A stretch of DNA of 13,814 nucleotides from Acidimicrobium sp. UBA3029 (GTDB lineage: Bacteria > Actinomycetota > Acidimicrobiia > Acidimicrobiales > Ilumatobacteraceae). The notes beneath the pieces are model-generated. The model saw nothing but the letters and a program-made list of their open reading frames with translations, did not search any database and was not told the DNA's origin. Position numbers and translations under genes: made by a program. The DNA lies in assembly GCA_002367695.1 (NCBI GenBank), contig DFDK01000035.1, positions 1 through 13,814 on the forward strand, in the 5' to 3' direction. How positions within the stretch are numbered: the first letter of the stretch is position 1; every line of letters starts with the position of its first letter. This document shows, piece after piece, positions 6,344 through 12,978 of the stretch.

Positions 6344-7570
6344 ATGACTTTTGATGTAGCCACAATTCGCAAAGACTTTCCGGTCTTACATCGACTCGTC
6401 AATGACAAACCACTCGTCTATCTCGACAGCGCAAACACTTCACAAAAACCTCAGGTAGTCATCGATGCGCTCTCCAATTTCATGGAGCACGGTTATGCGC
6501 CAATCAATCGCAGTGCGTATCAATTGGCAGCCGAAGCTACCGACGCATTCGAAGCAACCCGCAGCGCACTTGCCACATTTATTAATGCGCCAAAGGTCAA
6601 CGAAGTTGTCTTCACCAAAAATGCCACCGAGGCACTCAACCTGGTCATCATGTCGTGGGGCCGAGCCAATCTCACGGCAGGCGACGCGGTGTTGCTCACG
6701 CACATGGAGCACCACGCCAACATTGTTCCTTGGCACATGCTCGTTGCAGAGCGCGGCATTCAATTGCGTTGGGTGCCGCTTACCTCTGATGGCCAACTTG
6801 AACTCACCAATCTGGATGAGTTGCTCAAAGACGTAAAAGCCTTCTCATTCACTTCGATGTCAAATGTGCTCGGCACCATCAACCCAGTACAACGCCTATG
6901 TGCTGCTGCTCGCAAAGCAGGTGCCATCGCAATCGTCGATGCGTGCCAGTCGGTACCGCATCAGCCCACCGATGTGCAAAATTGGGGCGCAGACTTCGTG
7001 GTCTTTAGTTCGCACAAAATGTGTGGACCATCGGGCGTTGGCGTGTTGTGGGGTCGCGAGTCGCTACTTGAGGCCATGCCTCCGTTTTTGGGTGGTGGCA
7101 ACATGATCGCCGATGTGCGCCTTGACGGTTTCACAACTGCAGAAGTTCCAGCAAAGTTTGAAGCTGGCACTCCAGCAATCGCAGAAGTAGTTGCCCTGCG
7201 GTCTGCAGTTCAGTATTTGACACAAGTTGGCATGAATAATATTCGTCAGCACGAAATTGAAATAAGCACATATGTGCTCAACACACTGACATCTCGTTTT
7301 GGCAATGACATCACAATCCACGGACCGACCAACCCAGAGCTACGTGGTGCCACCTTTTCGTTTGCCTTTCGCGGCATTCACCCGCACGATCTCAGCCAAG
7401 TTCTTGACCAGACCAATGTGTGTGTTCGCGCCGGACACCATTGCGCAAAACCACTGATGAAGATCCTTGGCGCCAATGCCACCGTTCGCGCAAGTTTTTA
7501 TCTGTACAACACCACCCATGAAGCCGATGCCCTAGCCGATGCACTTGACAGCGCATCAGATATCTTTTAA
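6344..7570 (+). CDS. sufS: SufS, group II cysteine desulfurase
   Basis: A 408-residue PLP enzyme that removes sulfur from L-cysteine as a persulfide, giving alanine, and passes it to SufU. Key residues are visible: His123 (MEHHANIVPW) stacking on PLP, Asp199 and Gln202 (VDACQS), the Schiff-base Lys225 in FSSHKMCGPSG, catalytic Cys367 in RAGHHCAKP and substrate-binding Arg362. The length and the short loop around the catalytic cysteine identify the SufS/CsdA (group II) type rather than NifS/IscS. It is translated from ATG 6344, 9 bp after sufC, with no clear Shine-Dalgarno sequence, and is followed by sufU after 23 bp. The three genes form one operon and give the sulfur-mobilising half of the SUF pathway. 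Confidence 0.96.
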   Translation: MTFDVATIRKDFPVLHRLVNDKPLVYLDSANTSQKPQVVIDALSNFMEHGYAPINRSAYQLAAEATDAFEATRSALATFINAPKVNEVVFTKNATEALNLVIMSWGRANLTAGDAVLLTHMEHHANIVPWHMLVAERGIQLRWVPLTSDGQLELTNLDELLKDVKAFSFTSMSNVLGTINPVQRLCAAARKAGAIAIVDACQSVPHQPTDVQNWGADFVVFSSHKMCGPSGVGVLWGRESLLEAMPPFLGGGNMIADVRLDGFTTAEVPAKFEAGTPAIAEVVALRSAVQYLTQVGMNNIRQHEIEISTYVLNTLTSRFGNDITIHGPTNPELRGATFSFAFRGIHPHDLSQVLDQTNVCVRAGHHCAKPLMKILGANATVRASFYLYNTTHEADALADALDSASDIF

Positions 7571-7593
7571 TCAGGCAGACGAGGGAGTAAATC

Positions 7594-8040
7594 ATGGCCG
7601 GGCTTGAAGATCTCTACAGAGAAATCATTCTTGACCACTACCGCACGCCCCGCAATCGTGGCGAACTCGAGGCTCCAGCAGTGAGCGCAGAGGGGCACAA
7701 CCCGTTGTGTGGCGACGAGATTCGTATTTTTATTGATGTCAAAGATGGTCTGGTCAGCGATGTTCGCTTCAATGGCTCGGGTTGCTCAATCAGCCAGAGT
7801 TCGGCATCGATGATGACGACTGCAGTTAAGGGCAAGCCTGTCGATCAAGTTCGCGCAATCGTCAAGCGTTTCAAGCAGATGATGACTCTCGACGAAGACG
7901 ACAACGCAACAATTGATGAGTCAATCAATTTGGGCGACCTGGAAGCACTGCAAGGTGTCGTTAAGTTTCCCGTGCGCATCAAGTGCGCAACCTTGGGCTG
8001 GAATACGTTGCTCGACGCGCTCGCCGAATCTGGCAAATAG
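7594..8040 (+). CDS. sufU: SufU, zinc-dependent sulfurtransferase partner of SufS
   Basis: A 148-residue IscU-like protein with the SufU zinc ligands Cys39 and Asp41 (NPLCGDE), Cys64 (GSGCSIS) and Cys131 (RIKCATLGW). The stretch between Cys64 and Cys131 is longer than in IscU, which marks SufU of Gram-positive bacteria. SufU accepts the persulfide sulfur from SufS by ligand exchange on its zinc and delivers it to the SufBCD scaffold. Asp41 is intact, so a working protein is expected. It has the clearest ribosome site of the operon, GAGGGAG at 7581–7587, 6 nt before ATG. It converges with the hydroxyacid dehydrogenase gene with only 3 bp between the stops and no hairpin terminator. No sufT-like gene follows. 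Confidence 0.95.
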   Translation: MAGLEDLYREIILDHYRTPRNRGELEAPAVSAEGHNPLCGDEIRIFIDVKDGLVSDVRFNGSGCSISQSSASMMTTAVKGKPVDQVRAIVKRFKQMMTLDEDDNATIDESINLGDLEALQGVVKFPVRIKCATLGWNTLLDALAESGK

Positions 8041-8043
8041 TTT

Positions 8044-9003
8044 TTAGCCAACCAAGTTTGGAGCGGTCTTGCCGCCCAAAATTGCCAGTGCATTAGTCGC
8101 AGCCAAGTCGGCCATTGCTGCACGCGTTTCGACAGTGGCAGAACCAAGGTGCGGAATCAGCACAGCATTTTCAAGACCCAGCAAACCTTCGTGCACAACA
8201 GGTTCTTTTTCAAATACGTCAAGCCCGGCACCCGCAATTACATTGCGCTTGAGTGCATCGGCCAACGCTGCTTCGTCGACAACAGGGCCACGAGCAGTGT
8301 TAATCAGATAAGCGCTCGACTTCATCTTTGCCAATTGAGTTGCATTCATAAAGTGATGTGTGTCTGGCGAATACGGGCAGTGCAACGAAACAACATCGCT
8401 CGTCGCGAGCAATTCGTCCATCTCGACATGTTTCGCATCGAGTTCTTTGTGCGTTGCAGTGTCAAGCGGCGTGCGCTTTGTGTACGCAATGGTCATCCCA
8501 AAAGCTCGTGCTCGCCTCGCTACGGCCGCACCAATTTGCCCCATCCCAACAATGCCCAGTTGTCGGCCCTGAATACTTGAGCCCAACATATAAAACATGC
8601 CCCACTGCCACGGTTGCTGAGCGCGAATCACACGCTCGCCTTCTGCGAGCCGACGAGTAACCATCAAAATCAACGACATTGCAATGTCGGCGGTTGCTTC
8701 GGTAAGAACTCCAGGCGTATTTGTCACCAATATCGATCGCGCTTTGCACGCAGGTACATCGATGTTGTTGTAGCCAACGGCCACGTTCGAGACCGACTTG
8801 AGCTGATCTCCCGCTGCAGACAGAAGCTCATCATCAATCTTTTCCGTCAGCAAGCTCACAATTGCATCGGCGCCACTTACTCGCTTCAGTAACTCTTCTC
8901 TGCTGATTGGCGTAGATTCCTCCCAAGCCAAGACGTCGTGTTCTGCACGCAGTCGAGCCAACGCTCCAGACGGAATTTTGCCGGTAACAACAACTTTTGC
9001 CAT
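8044..9003 (-). CDS. D-2-hydroxyacid dehydrogenase (glyoxylate/hydroxypyruvate reductase-like)
   Basis: A 319-residue NAD(P)-dependent enzyme that interconverts 2-keto acids and D-2-hydroxy acids. The catalytic domain holds VAVGYNNIDV (74–83); the Rossmann motif GMGQIG is at 153–158; the catalytic triad is Arg238 (NTARGPVVDE), Glu267 (FEKEP) and His285 (IPHLGSAT). Residues SVSNVAVGYNNID and YTKRTP resemble glyoxylate/hydroxypyruvate reductases; an Arg/Lys-rich stretch after the second Rossmann strand (KR at 176–177) suggests preference for NADPH, by inference. Start: ATG 9003 lies 2 bp after the aminotransferase stop, with AAAGAAG upstream. An in-frame TTG at 9021 would add six residues but overlap the aminotransferase. 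The tight pairing suggests that the two enzymes share a keto acid intermediate. Confidence 0.92.
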   Translation of the reverse strand: MAKVVVTGKIPSGALARLRAEHDVLAWEESTPISREELLKRVSGADAIVSLLTEKIDDELLSAAGDQLKSVSNVAVGYNNIDVPACKARSILVTNTPGVLTEATADIAMSLILMVTRRLAEGERVIRAQQPWQWGMFYMLGSSIQGRQLGIVGMGQIGAAVARRARAFGMTIAYTKRTPLDTATHKELDAKHVEMDELLATSDVVSLHCPYSPDTHHFMNATQLAKMKSSAYLINTARGPVVDEAALADALKRNVIAGAGLDVFEKEPVVHEGLLGLENAVLIPHLGSATVETRAAMADLAATNALAILGGKTAPNLVG

Positions 9004-9005
9004 AG

Positions 9006-10199
9006 CTACTTCTTTATCCAATCACCAAGCAAAGTCATTCCTTTTTCGATCTGGTCTTTGTTGATGCCAGAAAATGCAAACCGAACATAGTTGCGGTCTT
9101 CCCCTGCCTGCGGACGACCAAAATGGCGACGTGTGCAAAAAGAAACGCCGGTTTCGTGCAATGCTTGCTCTGCAAACACGGCCAAATCATCAATGCCCTT
9201 GTTCTGCATCGCATCGGTCACGTCTGGAAACAAATAAAACGCAGCCTCTGGGGAATGGACGCTGACACCTGGCATCGCATTGAGCATGTTCACTGCGATG
9301 TCGCGACGCTCACGAAGAGTGTCAAGCATCACTGCTGTGCCCGACTGGTCGCCAAGTAATCCTTCAACTCCGCCGTACTGCACAAAGTGTGTTGTACACG
9401 ACTCGTCATTGGTGTTGAGTTTGGCAATCATGTTTGAGACTTCGATAGGAGCAATCGATGCACCAAGTCGCCAACCAGTCATCGCAAACTTCTTTGAGAA
9501 CGTGTACAAGATGACGGTGCGCTCGAGCATTCCTGGCAGCGACGCAATTGACTTCGACATTCCCGAGTAACGCATTTCAAAATATGCCTCATCCGACAAC
9601 ACCCACAAGTTGTGCTTGATCGCCAATTCTGCAATTGCTTCGCGCTCAGCATCTGTCGACTCTGCCCCAATTGGATTCTGTAAGTCGTTATAAATGATTG
9701 CAGTTGTTTTTGGAGTAATGGATGCCTTGATCTGGTCGAGATCAATATTGAATCCGGTCGACGATGGCAAGTAGCGATAGGCCTTTGCGACGCCGCCAAA
9801 ATATTCGATCTGGCTTTCATAAATCGGGTAACCAGGGTTTGGATACAACACTTCATCACCTGGGTTCATTACTGCCTGAATGAATTTAGTGATTACTGGT
9901 TTGCCACCTGGTTGCACGACCACATTGGCTGGCGAAAAATTGAGACCCCGACGCGCACCAACATCATTTGCTAGTGCTTCGCGTAGTTGAGGAATTCCTG
10001 CTGCAGGGCAATACCCAGTTTTTCCATCGACTATCGCACGATTCATTGCGTCAACGATGTTGCGCGATGTTGCGATGTTGAGGTCACCTAAGTGGAACGG
10101 GAAAATATCGTTTCCCTTTGCGCCCCACTCTGCTGCCGCTTGCGAAACTGCGAATGCCGTCTCGGTTCCAAGTTTTTCTAAGCGTGTCGCTAAAGCCAT
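9006..10199 (-). CDS. Class I/II PLP-dependent aminotransferase
   Basis: A 397-residue fold-type I aminotransferase. Visible residues are QPGGKPVITK (96–105), Tyr124 region NPGYPIYES, Asn175 in NPIG, Asp203 and Tyr206 (LSDEAYFEM), the PLP Lys236 in TFSKKFAMTGWRLG, and a C-terminal substrate Arg in RNYVRFAFS. The usual NPTG motif reads NPIG, a small change. It moves an amino group between an amino acid and a keto acid; the specificity (aspartate, alanine, aromatic or branched) cannot be read by eye. It has a strong G-run ribosome site, GGGGGG 5 nt before ATG, after a 93-bp gap from the EamA gene that holds a perfect inverted repeat, so it may have its own promoter. The hydroxyacid dehydrogenase follows after 2 bp, suggesting paired use of one keto acid. 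Confidence 0.92.
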   Translation of the reverse strand: MALATRLEKLGTETAFAVSQAAAEWGAKGNDIFPFHLGDLNIATSRNIVDAMNRAIVDGKTGYCPAAGIPQLREALANDVGARRGLNFSPANVVVQPGGKPVITKFIQAVMNPGDEVLYPNPGYPIYESQIEYFGGVAKAYRYLPSSTGFNIDLDQIKASITPKTTAIIYNDLQNPIGAESTDAEREAIAELAIKHNLWVLSDEAYFEMRYSGMSKSIASLPGMLERTVILYTFSKKFAMTGWRLGASIAPIEVSNMIAKLNTNDESCTTHFVQYGGVEGLLGDQSGTAVMLDTLRERRDIAVNMLNAMPGVSVHSPEAAFYLFPDVTDAMQNKGIDDLAVFAEQALHETGVSFCTRRHFGRPQAGEDRNYVRFAFSGINKDQIEKGMTLLGDWIKK

Positions 10200-10237
10200 G
10201 CAGTCCCCCCAATTTGATACGTCACTGATATATTACC

Positions 10238-10258
10238 AACTTTACAATACATAAAGTT
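10238..10258 (-). promoter_or_regulatory. Inverted repeat upstream of the aminotransferase, candidate operator
   Basis: Perfect arms AACTTTA and TAAAGTT are separated by 7 bp, centred about 49 bp upstream of the aminotransferase ATG in an AT-rich gap. On the minus strand a TATATC hexamer follows at about 10231–10226 and could be the -10. The gap has no T-tailed hairpin, so a regulatory site is more likely than a terminator for the EamA gene. Confidence 0.35.
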
Positions 10259-10292
10259 CAGAGCCAGAGATTACAAGGGATTTGAGTGATGG

Positions 10293-11204
10293 CTAATCGG
10301 CCAGGAAGGCTTGTCCAACTGGCTCACTGATTGGGTTTCGCATTGTGAGGTAGACCCCCGTAAGCGCGACCACCAATGCCACCAGTGAAAGCACACTCAG
10401 CCTTTCGCCGAACAGGATTGCACTTTCGATTGCGCTCAACGCAGGAGTCAAAAAGAACAAGCTGCTCACGCGTGCAGCCGAGTGTCGCGAGATCAGCAAC
10501 ATCATCAACATTACTGCAGATATCGAAAGCACGAATACTGACCACAAAAGCGCAAGCAACATTTCTGCATTGAGATGAAACTCCCACTTTTCGAACAAAC
10601 TTGATGCCACGAGCAATACTGCTCCAGCCGAAACATATTGTGCGGTCGTGCCACTTACTAATGGCATATCTTTGCCACGAGCACGTTGCACCAATGTTCC
10701 AGTTGACATTCCAATAATTGAGACGACCATCGCAATCAACGCAGGTCTCGTTACATCGCCTACACCGTCACGAACTTTGTCGATCACAACAACCACTACT
10801 CCACAGATACCAAGCAACACTCCAGCCCACTGACTTATTCGCAAACGTTCTTTCAATATCACTCGACCGGCAACAGATGTAATGACCGGATGTAGTCCAG
10901 CAATCAACGCACTCAGGCCAGAGGGAAGTCCGCGCTTGATTGCATAAAACACACCGCCAAGATAAATAGCGTGCATGCAGATACCAACGATTGCCGAAGT
11001 TGACCACGAGCCTTTAGGAAGTTTTGGCGCCTTAACAACACGAGCGATTACCGATAACACCAATGCTGCGCACAACATGCGCACCGTGAGAAACGCCAGT
11101 GGTCCGGCATTGCGCGTGCTGTAGCGAGCAACCACGAAACCAGTGCTCCATAACGCCACAAAAATCCATGGGGTAAGTCGCTCAAAGAGTTTTGATTGTG
11201 TCAT
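10293..11204 (-). CDS. EamA-family (drug/metabolite superfamily) transporter
   Basis: A 303-residue inner membrane protein with about ten hydrophobic helices in two EamA repeats (about 13–141 and 153–286). The first repeat has the typical LWSTGFVVARYS start and SALIAGLHPVITSVAGRVILKERLRISQWAG; the second ends in FLTPALSAIESAILFGERLSV and a last helix, ALTGVYLTMR. Each repeat carries the conserved 'P...L......GE/KERL' element. Members export amino acids, nucleosides or other metabolites, mostly driven by ion gradients. It follows the VOC gene by 10 bp and is probably co-transcribed with the upstream small genes. It might export the compound sensed or made by this cluster, but the substrate is not visible from sequence. 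Confidence 0.9.
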   Translation of the reverse strand: MTQSKLFERLTPWIFVALWSTGFVVARYSTRNAGPLAFLTVRMLCAALVLSVIARVVKAPKLPKGSWSTSAIVGICMHAIYLGGVFYAIKRGLPSGLSALIAGLHPVITSVAGRVILKERLRISQWAGVLLGICGVVVVVIDKVRDGVGDVTRPALIAMVVSIIGMSTGTLVQRARGKDMPLVSGTTAQYVSAGAVLLVASSLFEKWEFHLNAEMLLALLWSVFVLSISAVMLMMLLISRHSAARVSSLFFLTPALSAIESAILFGERLSVLSLVALVVALTGVYLTMRNPISEPVGQAFLAD

Positions 11205-11214
11205 ACACCCATCA

Positions 11215-11508
11215 TCATGCTGGCTGTATCAGATCCCATGGCGCACCGTACAAATCCTCAAATACTGCGACCGTGCCATACACCTCGTGTCGCGGCTGTT
11301 GACGAAACTTCACCCCGCGAGCCGACCAATTCGCATAGTCGCGATCAATGTTGTCAGTATTTAAAAAGAATGCAACGCGACCACCTGCTTGCTTGCCTTC
11401 GCCCATGTCGGTGTCTTCCACCAATTCAAAATCGAGTTTCCCAACAAAGAAACCAATGGCTTCGTCGTATTCGCGCGCCACATAAGTGACCAACCCGAGT
11501 CGGCTCAC
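11215..11508 (-). CDS. VOC-superfamily protein, internally shortened
   Basis: A 97-residue protein of the vicinal oxygen chelate (glyoxalase/bleomycin-resistance) fold, about 25–30 residues shorter than the related VOC proteins I recall. The N-terminus LGLVTYVAREYDEAIGFF and the C-terminal GRVAFFLNTDNIDRDY, VYGTVAVFEDLYGAPWDLIQP match the family well. The segment that normally follows 'GEGK', carrying a VAPPGS-like turn and one beta strand, is missing: residue 39 (Lys) joins residue 40 (Gln) directly. The first metal-ligand position (His in HVTLVV) reads Leu6, and the usual Glu in DLIEP reads Gln96. Enzymatic metal chemistry therefore looks lost; a binding role or a decaying gene is possible. 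Start: GTG 11508 (CACGTGAGC), 30 bp after the EthD stop, with no strong ribosome site. It is probably co-transcribed with EamA. Confidence 0.75.
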   Translation of the reverse strand: MSRLGLVTYVAREYDEAIGFFVGKLDFELVEDTDMGEGKQAGGRVAFFLNTDNIDRDYANWSARGVKFRQQPRHEVYGTVAVFEDLYGAPWDLIQPA

Positions 11509-11538
11509 GTGATAGCCACAGTTAGGTTGCTTGACTAC

Positions 11539-11850
11539 TTACGAATGAATGGTGTTTTCAACGACAAACATGCGACGCCTGCCAGAAACGTTTGACAGTG
11601 AATCGGCTACGACTGCTTTGCCGATTTCGCTTGCATATGCTGCCTCAAAATCACTTTGAGAGTCGAACCACAATTCAGACACACCATCTGGGTCGCCATC
11701 GACAGGGTTTTCCACCAAGTTGAATACTCCGCGACGCAAGTTTGGCAACTGCTTTGCTAACGGCGCGTGATTTTTCAGCCACCAGTCTGCAAACTGCTCG
11801 TGAGTCGCGTCAGCGGCGCGAGTAAGCAAAATGATTGCTTTAAAGGTCAT
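11539..11850 (-). CDS. EthD-domain protein
   Basis: A 103-residue dimeric alpha-beta barrel protein of the EthD type. It shows the usual opening FKAIILLTRAADATHEQFADWWLKNHAPL (cut over residues 3–31), with the conserved W..HAPL element, then LRRGVFN and the DGVSELWFDS strand. Family members act with cytochrome P450s or in aromatic, lactone and polyketide metabolism, though for most the activity is unknown. Its ATG overlaps the stop of the DUF1185 gene by 4 bp (ATGA), which strongly supports coupled translation and a related function. The shortened VOC gene follows after 30 bp. No catalytic assignment is justified from sequence alone. Confidence 0.85.
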   Translation of the reverse strand: MTFKAIILLTRAADATHEQFADWWLKNHAPLAKQLPNLRRGVFNLVENPVDGDPDGVSELWFDSQSDFEAAYASEIGKAVVADSLSNVSGRRRMFVVENTIHS

Positions 11851-12392
11851 GACACTTTGTTCGTTCGAGCGAAAGGTCGGCCACCAACCGCTAATGCAAC
11901 ACTGACCAAAATTTCGTGTGCCATCGGTGCATCACCAATACAGACTTCGATTGCATCCATTTCATTAAACGACCAGATGTCGTCTTTGTTCGTGATTGGA
12001 ATAGTGATTGAAGCACCTGGCCCAGCAACTTTTTTGGTAGAGGGAATGATGTCGAGTCCCTGCACAACTACTTTACGTATCGGAGCACCAAACCTTGGGT
12101 GAATCAGTGCGGCAGCATGTTCAATTTCGCCCGCTGTGCCAACGATGGCAGCTTTTCCGTATGCAGTTACTTCCCCAGCCTCAACCCCGAGGGCCGCGAG
12201 TGCTCGCTCAGCAAGTTGACCCGAGATCTCTGCGCCCATCAGTTCAAGCATCGTGAGATCCTTATGTCGTTTGCCGACAAGAGGATTGGTGATTACTGCG
12301 CTGCACACTGCTTTGCGTACAACACGCCCAGTTGGCTCACCGAGTTCAGCCTGAATATCTTCACATGTAGTTACAAATTTGCGAATTTCCAT
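11847..12392 (-). CDS. DUF1185 / 'amino acid synthesis' family protein
   Basis: A 181-residue protein that I match to the DUF1185 (AA_synth) family by the NPLVGKRHKDL segment, the YGKAAIVGTAGEIEHAAALIHPRFGAPIR core (cut over about 78–106), IIPSTKKVAGPG, and DAPMAHEILVSVALAVGGRPFAR near the end. The family is linked to amino acid metabolism by name, but its reaction is not well established, and it often lies beside amidohydrolase, transport or aromatic-degradation genes. It starts 26 bp after marR. TAGTTT sits 6 nt before the ATG on the minus strand and could give a weak internal leaderless start; otherwise it reads through from marR. It is translationally coupled to EthD by a 4-bp overlap. 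Confidence 0.8.
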   Translation of the reverse strand: MEIRKFVTTCEDIQAELGEPTGRVVRKAVCSAVITNPLVGKRHKDLTMLELMGAEISGQLAERALAALGVEAGEVTAYGKAAIVGTAGEIEHAAALIHPRFGAPIRKVVVQGLDIIPSTKKVAGPGASITIPITNKDDIWSFNEMDAIEVCIGDAPMAHEILVSVALAVGGRPFARTNKVS

Positions 12393-12418
12393 ATGCCAAA
12401 ACTACCAGTTTGAAGTGT

Positions 12419-12877
12419 CTACCCGGTAGTGCGTAGATGAGCATTGATTTTTGCGAATGCAGATCCAAGCGCCTGTATCTCAGACTCATTCAGCAAGTCG
12501 ATCATGCGACTTCGAACATCTTTCAAATGCAACGGCGCAACCTTCTTCAAGAACTCATAACCCTTCGCAGTCAAATGAGCAAATGAAGCTCGTCGATCGT
12601 CTTTGTCCTGTATTCGCTCGACATATTTAGCTTTTACAACACCATCCATTCGACGAGTAAGCCCGCTTCTTGACAACCTCAACGTGTCAGCAAGATCGCA
12701 CATCTTTAGTTGGTGATCCTGCGCTTCAGACAACATGGCCAGCAACTGGTAATCGCCAGCATCAAGACCAAACACGCCCAAATCTCGTTCAATGGCATTC
12801 ATTAGATCAGGAGTTGTGGTGATGAAACCCAACCAAGCATTCATCTCGGCTTCGTTTAGCCAACGTGGGATCGCCAT
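12419..12877 (-). CDS. MarR-family transcriptional regulator
   Basis: A 152-residue winged helix-turn-helix protein. The helix-turn-helix is at about 57–83 (LKMCDLADTLRLSRSGLTRR with the recognition helix near 68–80), and the wing carries the signature DKDDRRAS (91–98) followed by LTAKGYEFL. The flanking N- and C-terminal helices form the dimer interface. MarR proteins bind palindromes as dimers and release them on binding a phenolic or similar ligand, or on thiol oxidation; here there is one cysteine, Cys60, at the start of the HTH. It is divergent from doxX, and the 101-bp gap carries two 18-bp palindromes that are almost certainly its sites. The start codon lies 6 nt after a TATACT box with no Shine-Dalgarno sequence, so the mRNA is probably leaderless. 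Confidence 0.92.
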   Translation of the reverse strand: MAIPRWLNEAEMNAWLGFITTTPDLMNAIERDLGVFGLDAGDYQLLAMLSEAQDHQLKMCDLADTLRLSRSGLTRRMDGVVKAKYVERIQDKDDRRASFAHLTAKGYEFLKKVAPLHLKDVRSRMIDLLNESEIQALGSAFAKINAHLRTTG

Positions 12878-12883
12878 GGATCA

Positions 12884-12889
12884 AGTATA
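12884..12889 (-). promoter_or_regulatory. -10 box of marR, leaderless start
   Basis: On the minus strand TATACT (five of six to consensus) is followed by six bases and then the marR ATG, so transcription should begin at the start codon itself. Box 1 (12896–12913) lies just upstream, between the -10 and the -35 region, so a bound dimer would block this promoter too. Confidence 0.55.
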
Positions 12890-12895
12890 TCCAAA

Positions 12896-12913
12896 TAGTT
12901 GCGCACGCAACTA
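12896..12913. promoter_or_regulatory. MarR operator box 1
   Basis: Perfect 8-bp arms TAGTTGCG and CGCAACTA around the 2-bp centre CA. It covers the -35 of the doxX promoter and the -35 to -10 spacer of the marR promoter. Its length and symmetry fit a MarR dimer site, and the sequence repeats in box 2 with centres 29 bp apart, close to three helical turns. Confidence 0.8.
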
Positions 12914-12928
12914 CTTAGGTGATATAGT
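12899..12928 (+). promoter_or_regulatory. Promoter of doxX
   Basis: TTGCGC (12899–12904) and TATAGT (12923–12928) are 18 bp apart. The -35 lies in box 1 and the -10 overlaps box 2, an arrangement that gives direct repression. Transcription should begin near 12935, leaving a leader of about 44 nt with the Shine-Dalgarno sequence AAGGAG at 12967–12972. Confidence 0.55.
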
Positions 12929-12942
12929 TGTGCTCGCAACTA
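12925..12942. promoter_or_regulatory. MarR operator box 2
   Basis: Arms TAGTTGTG and CGCAACTA around centre CT, with one mismatch between the arms; otherwise it is the same as box 1. It overlaps the -10 of the doxX promoter and its predicted start point. Together the boxes give a consensus TAGTTGYG-N2-CGCAACTA. Confidence 0.78.
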
Positions 12943-12958
12943 CCTCACTAATGAGGTA
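12941..12958 (+). promoter_or_regulatory. Third dyad in the doxX leader
   Basis: Perfect arms TACCTCA and TGAGGTA around CTAA, unrelated in sequence to boxes 1 and 2 but again 18 bp long. It lies downstream of the predicted doxX start point and ends 8 bp before the Shine-Dalgarno sequence. It could be a site for a second regulator or a small hairpin in the mRNA leader. Confidence 0.45.
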
Positions 12959-12978
12959 CTTAACACAAGGAGCAAGTA

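Noticed and set aside
9004..9021. TTG start at 9021 for the hydroxyacid dehydrogenase
   Set aside because: ATG 9003 begins directly at the first beta strand (MAKVVVTG), has AAAGAAG upstream and avoids overlap with the aminotransferase.
12398..12411. AAACT/AGTTT mini-dyad between marR and the DUF1185 gene as another MarR box
   Set aside because: The arms are only 5 bp and do not match TAGTTGYG-N2-CGCAACTA. It could arise by chance in AT-rich sequence.
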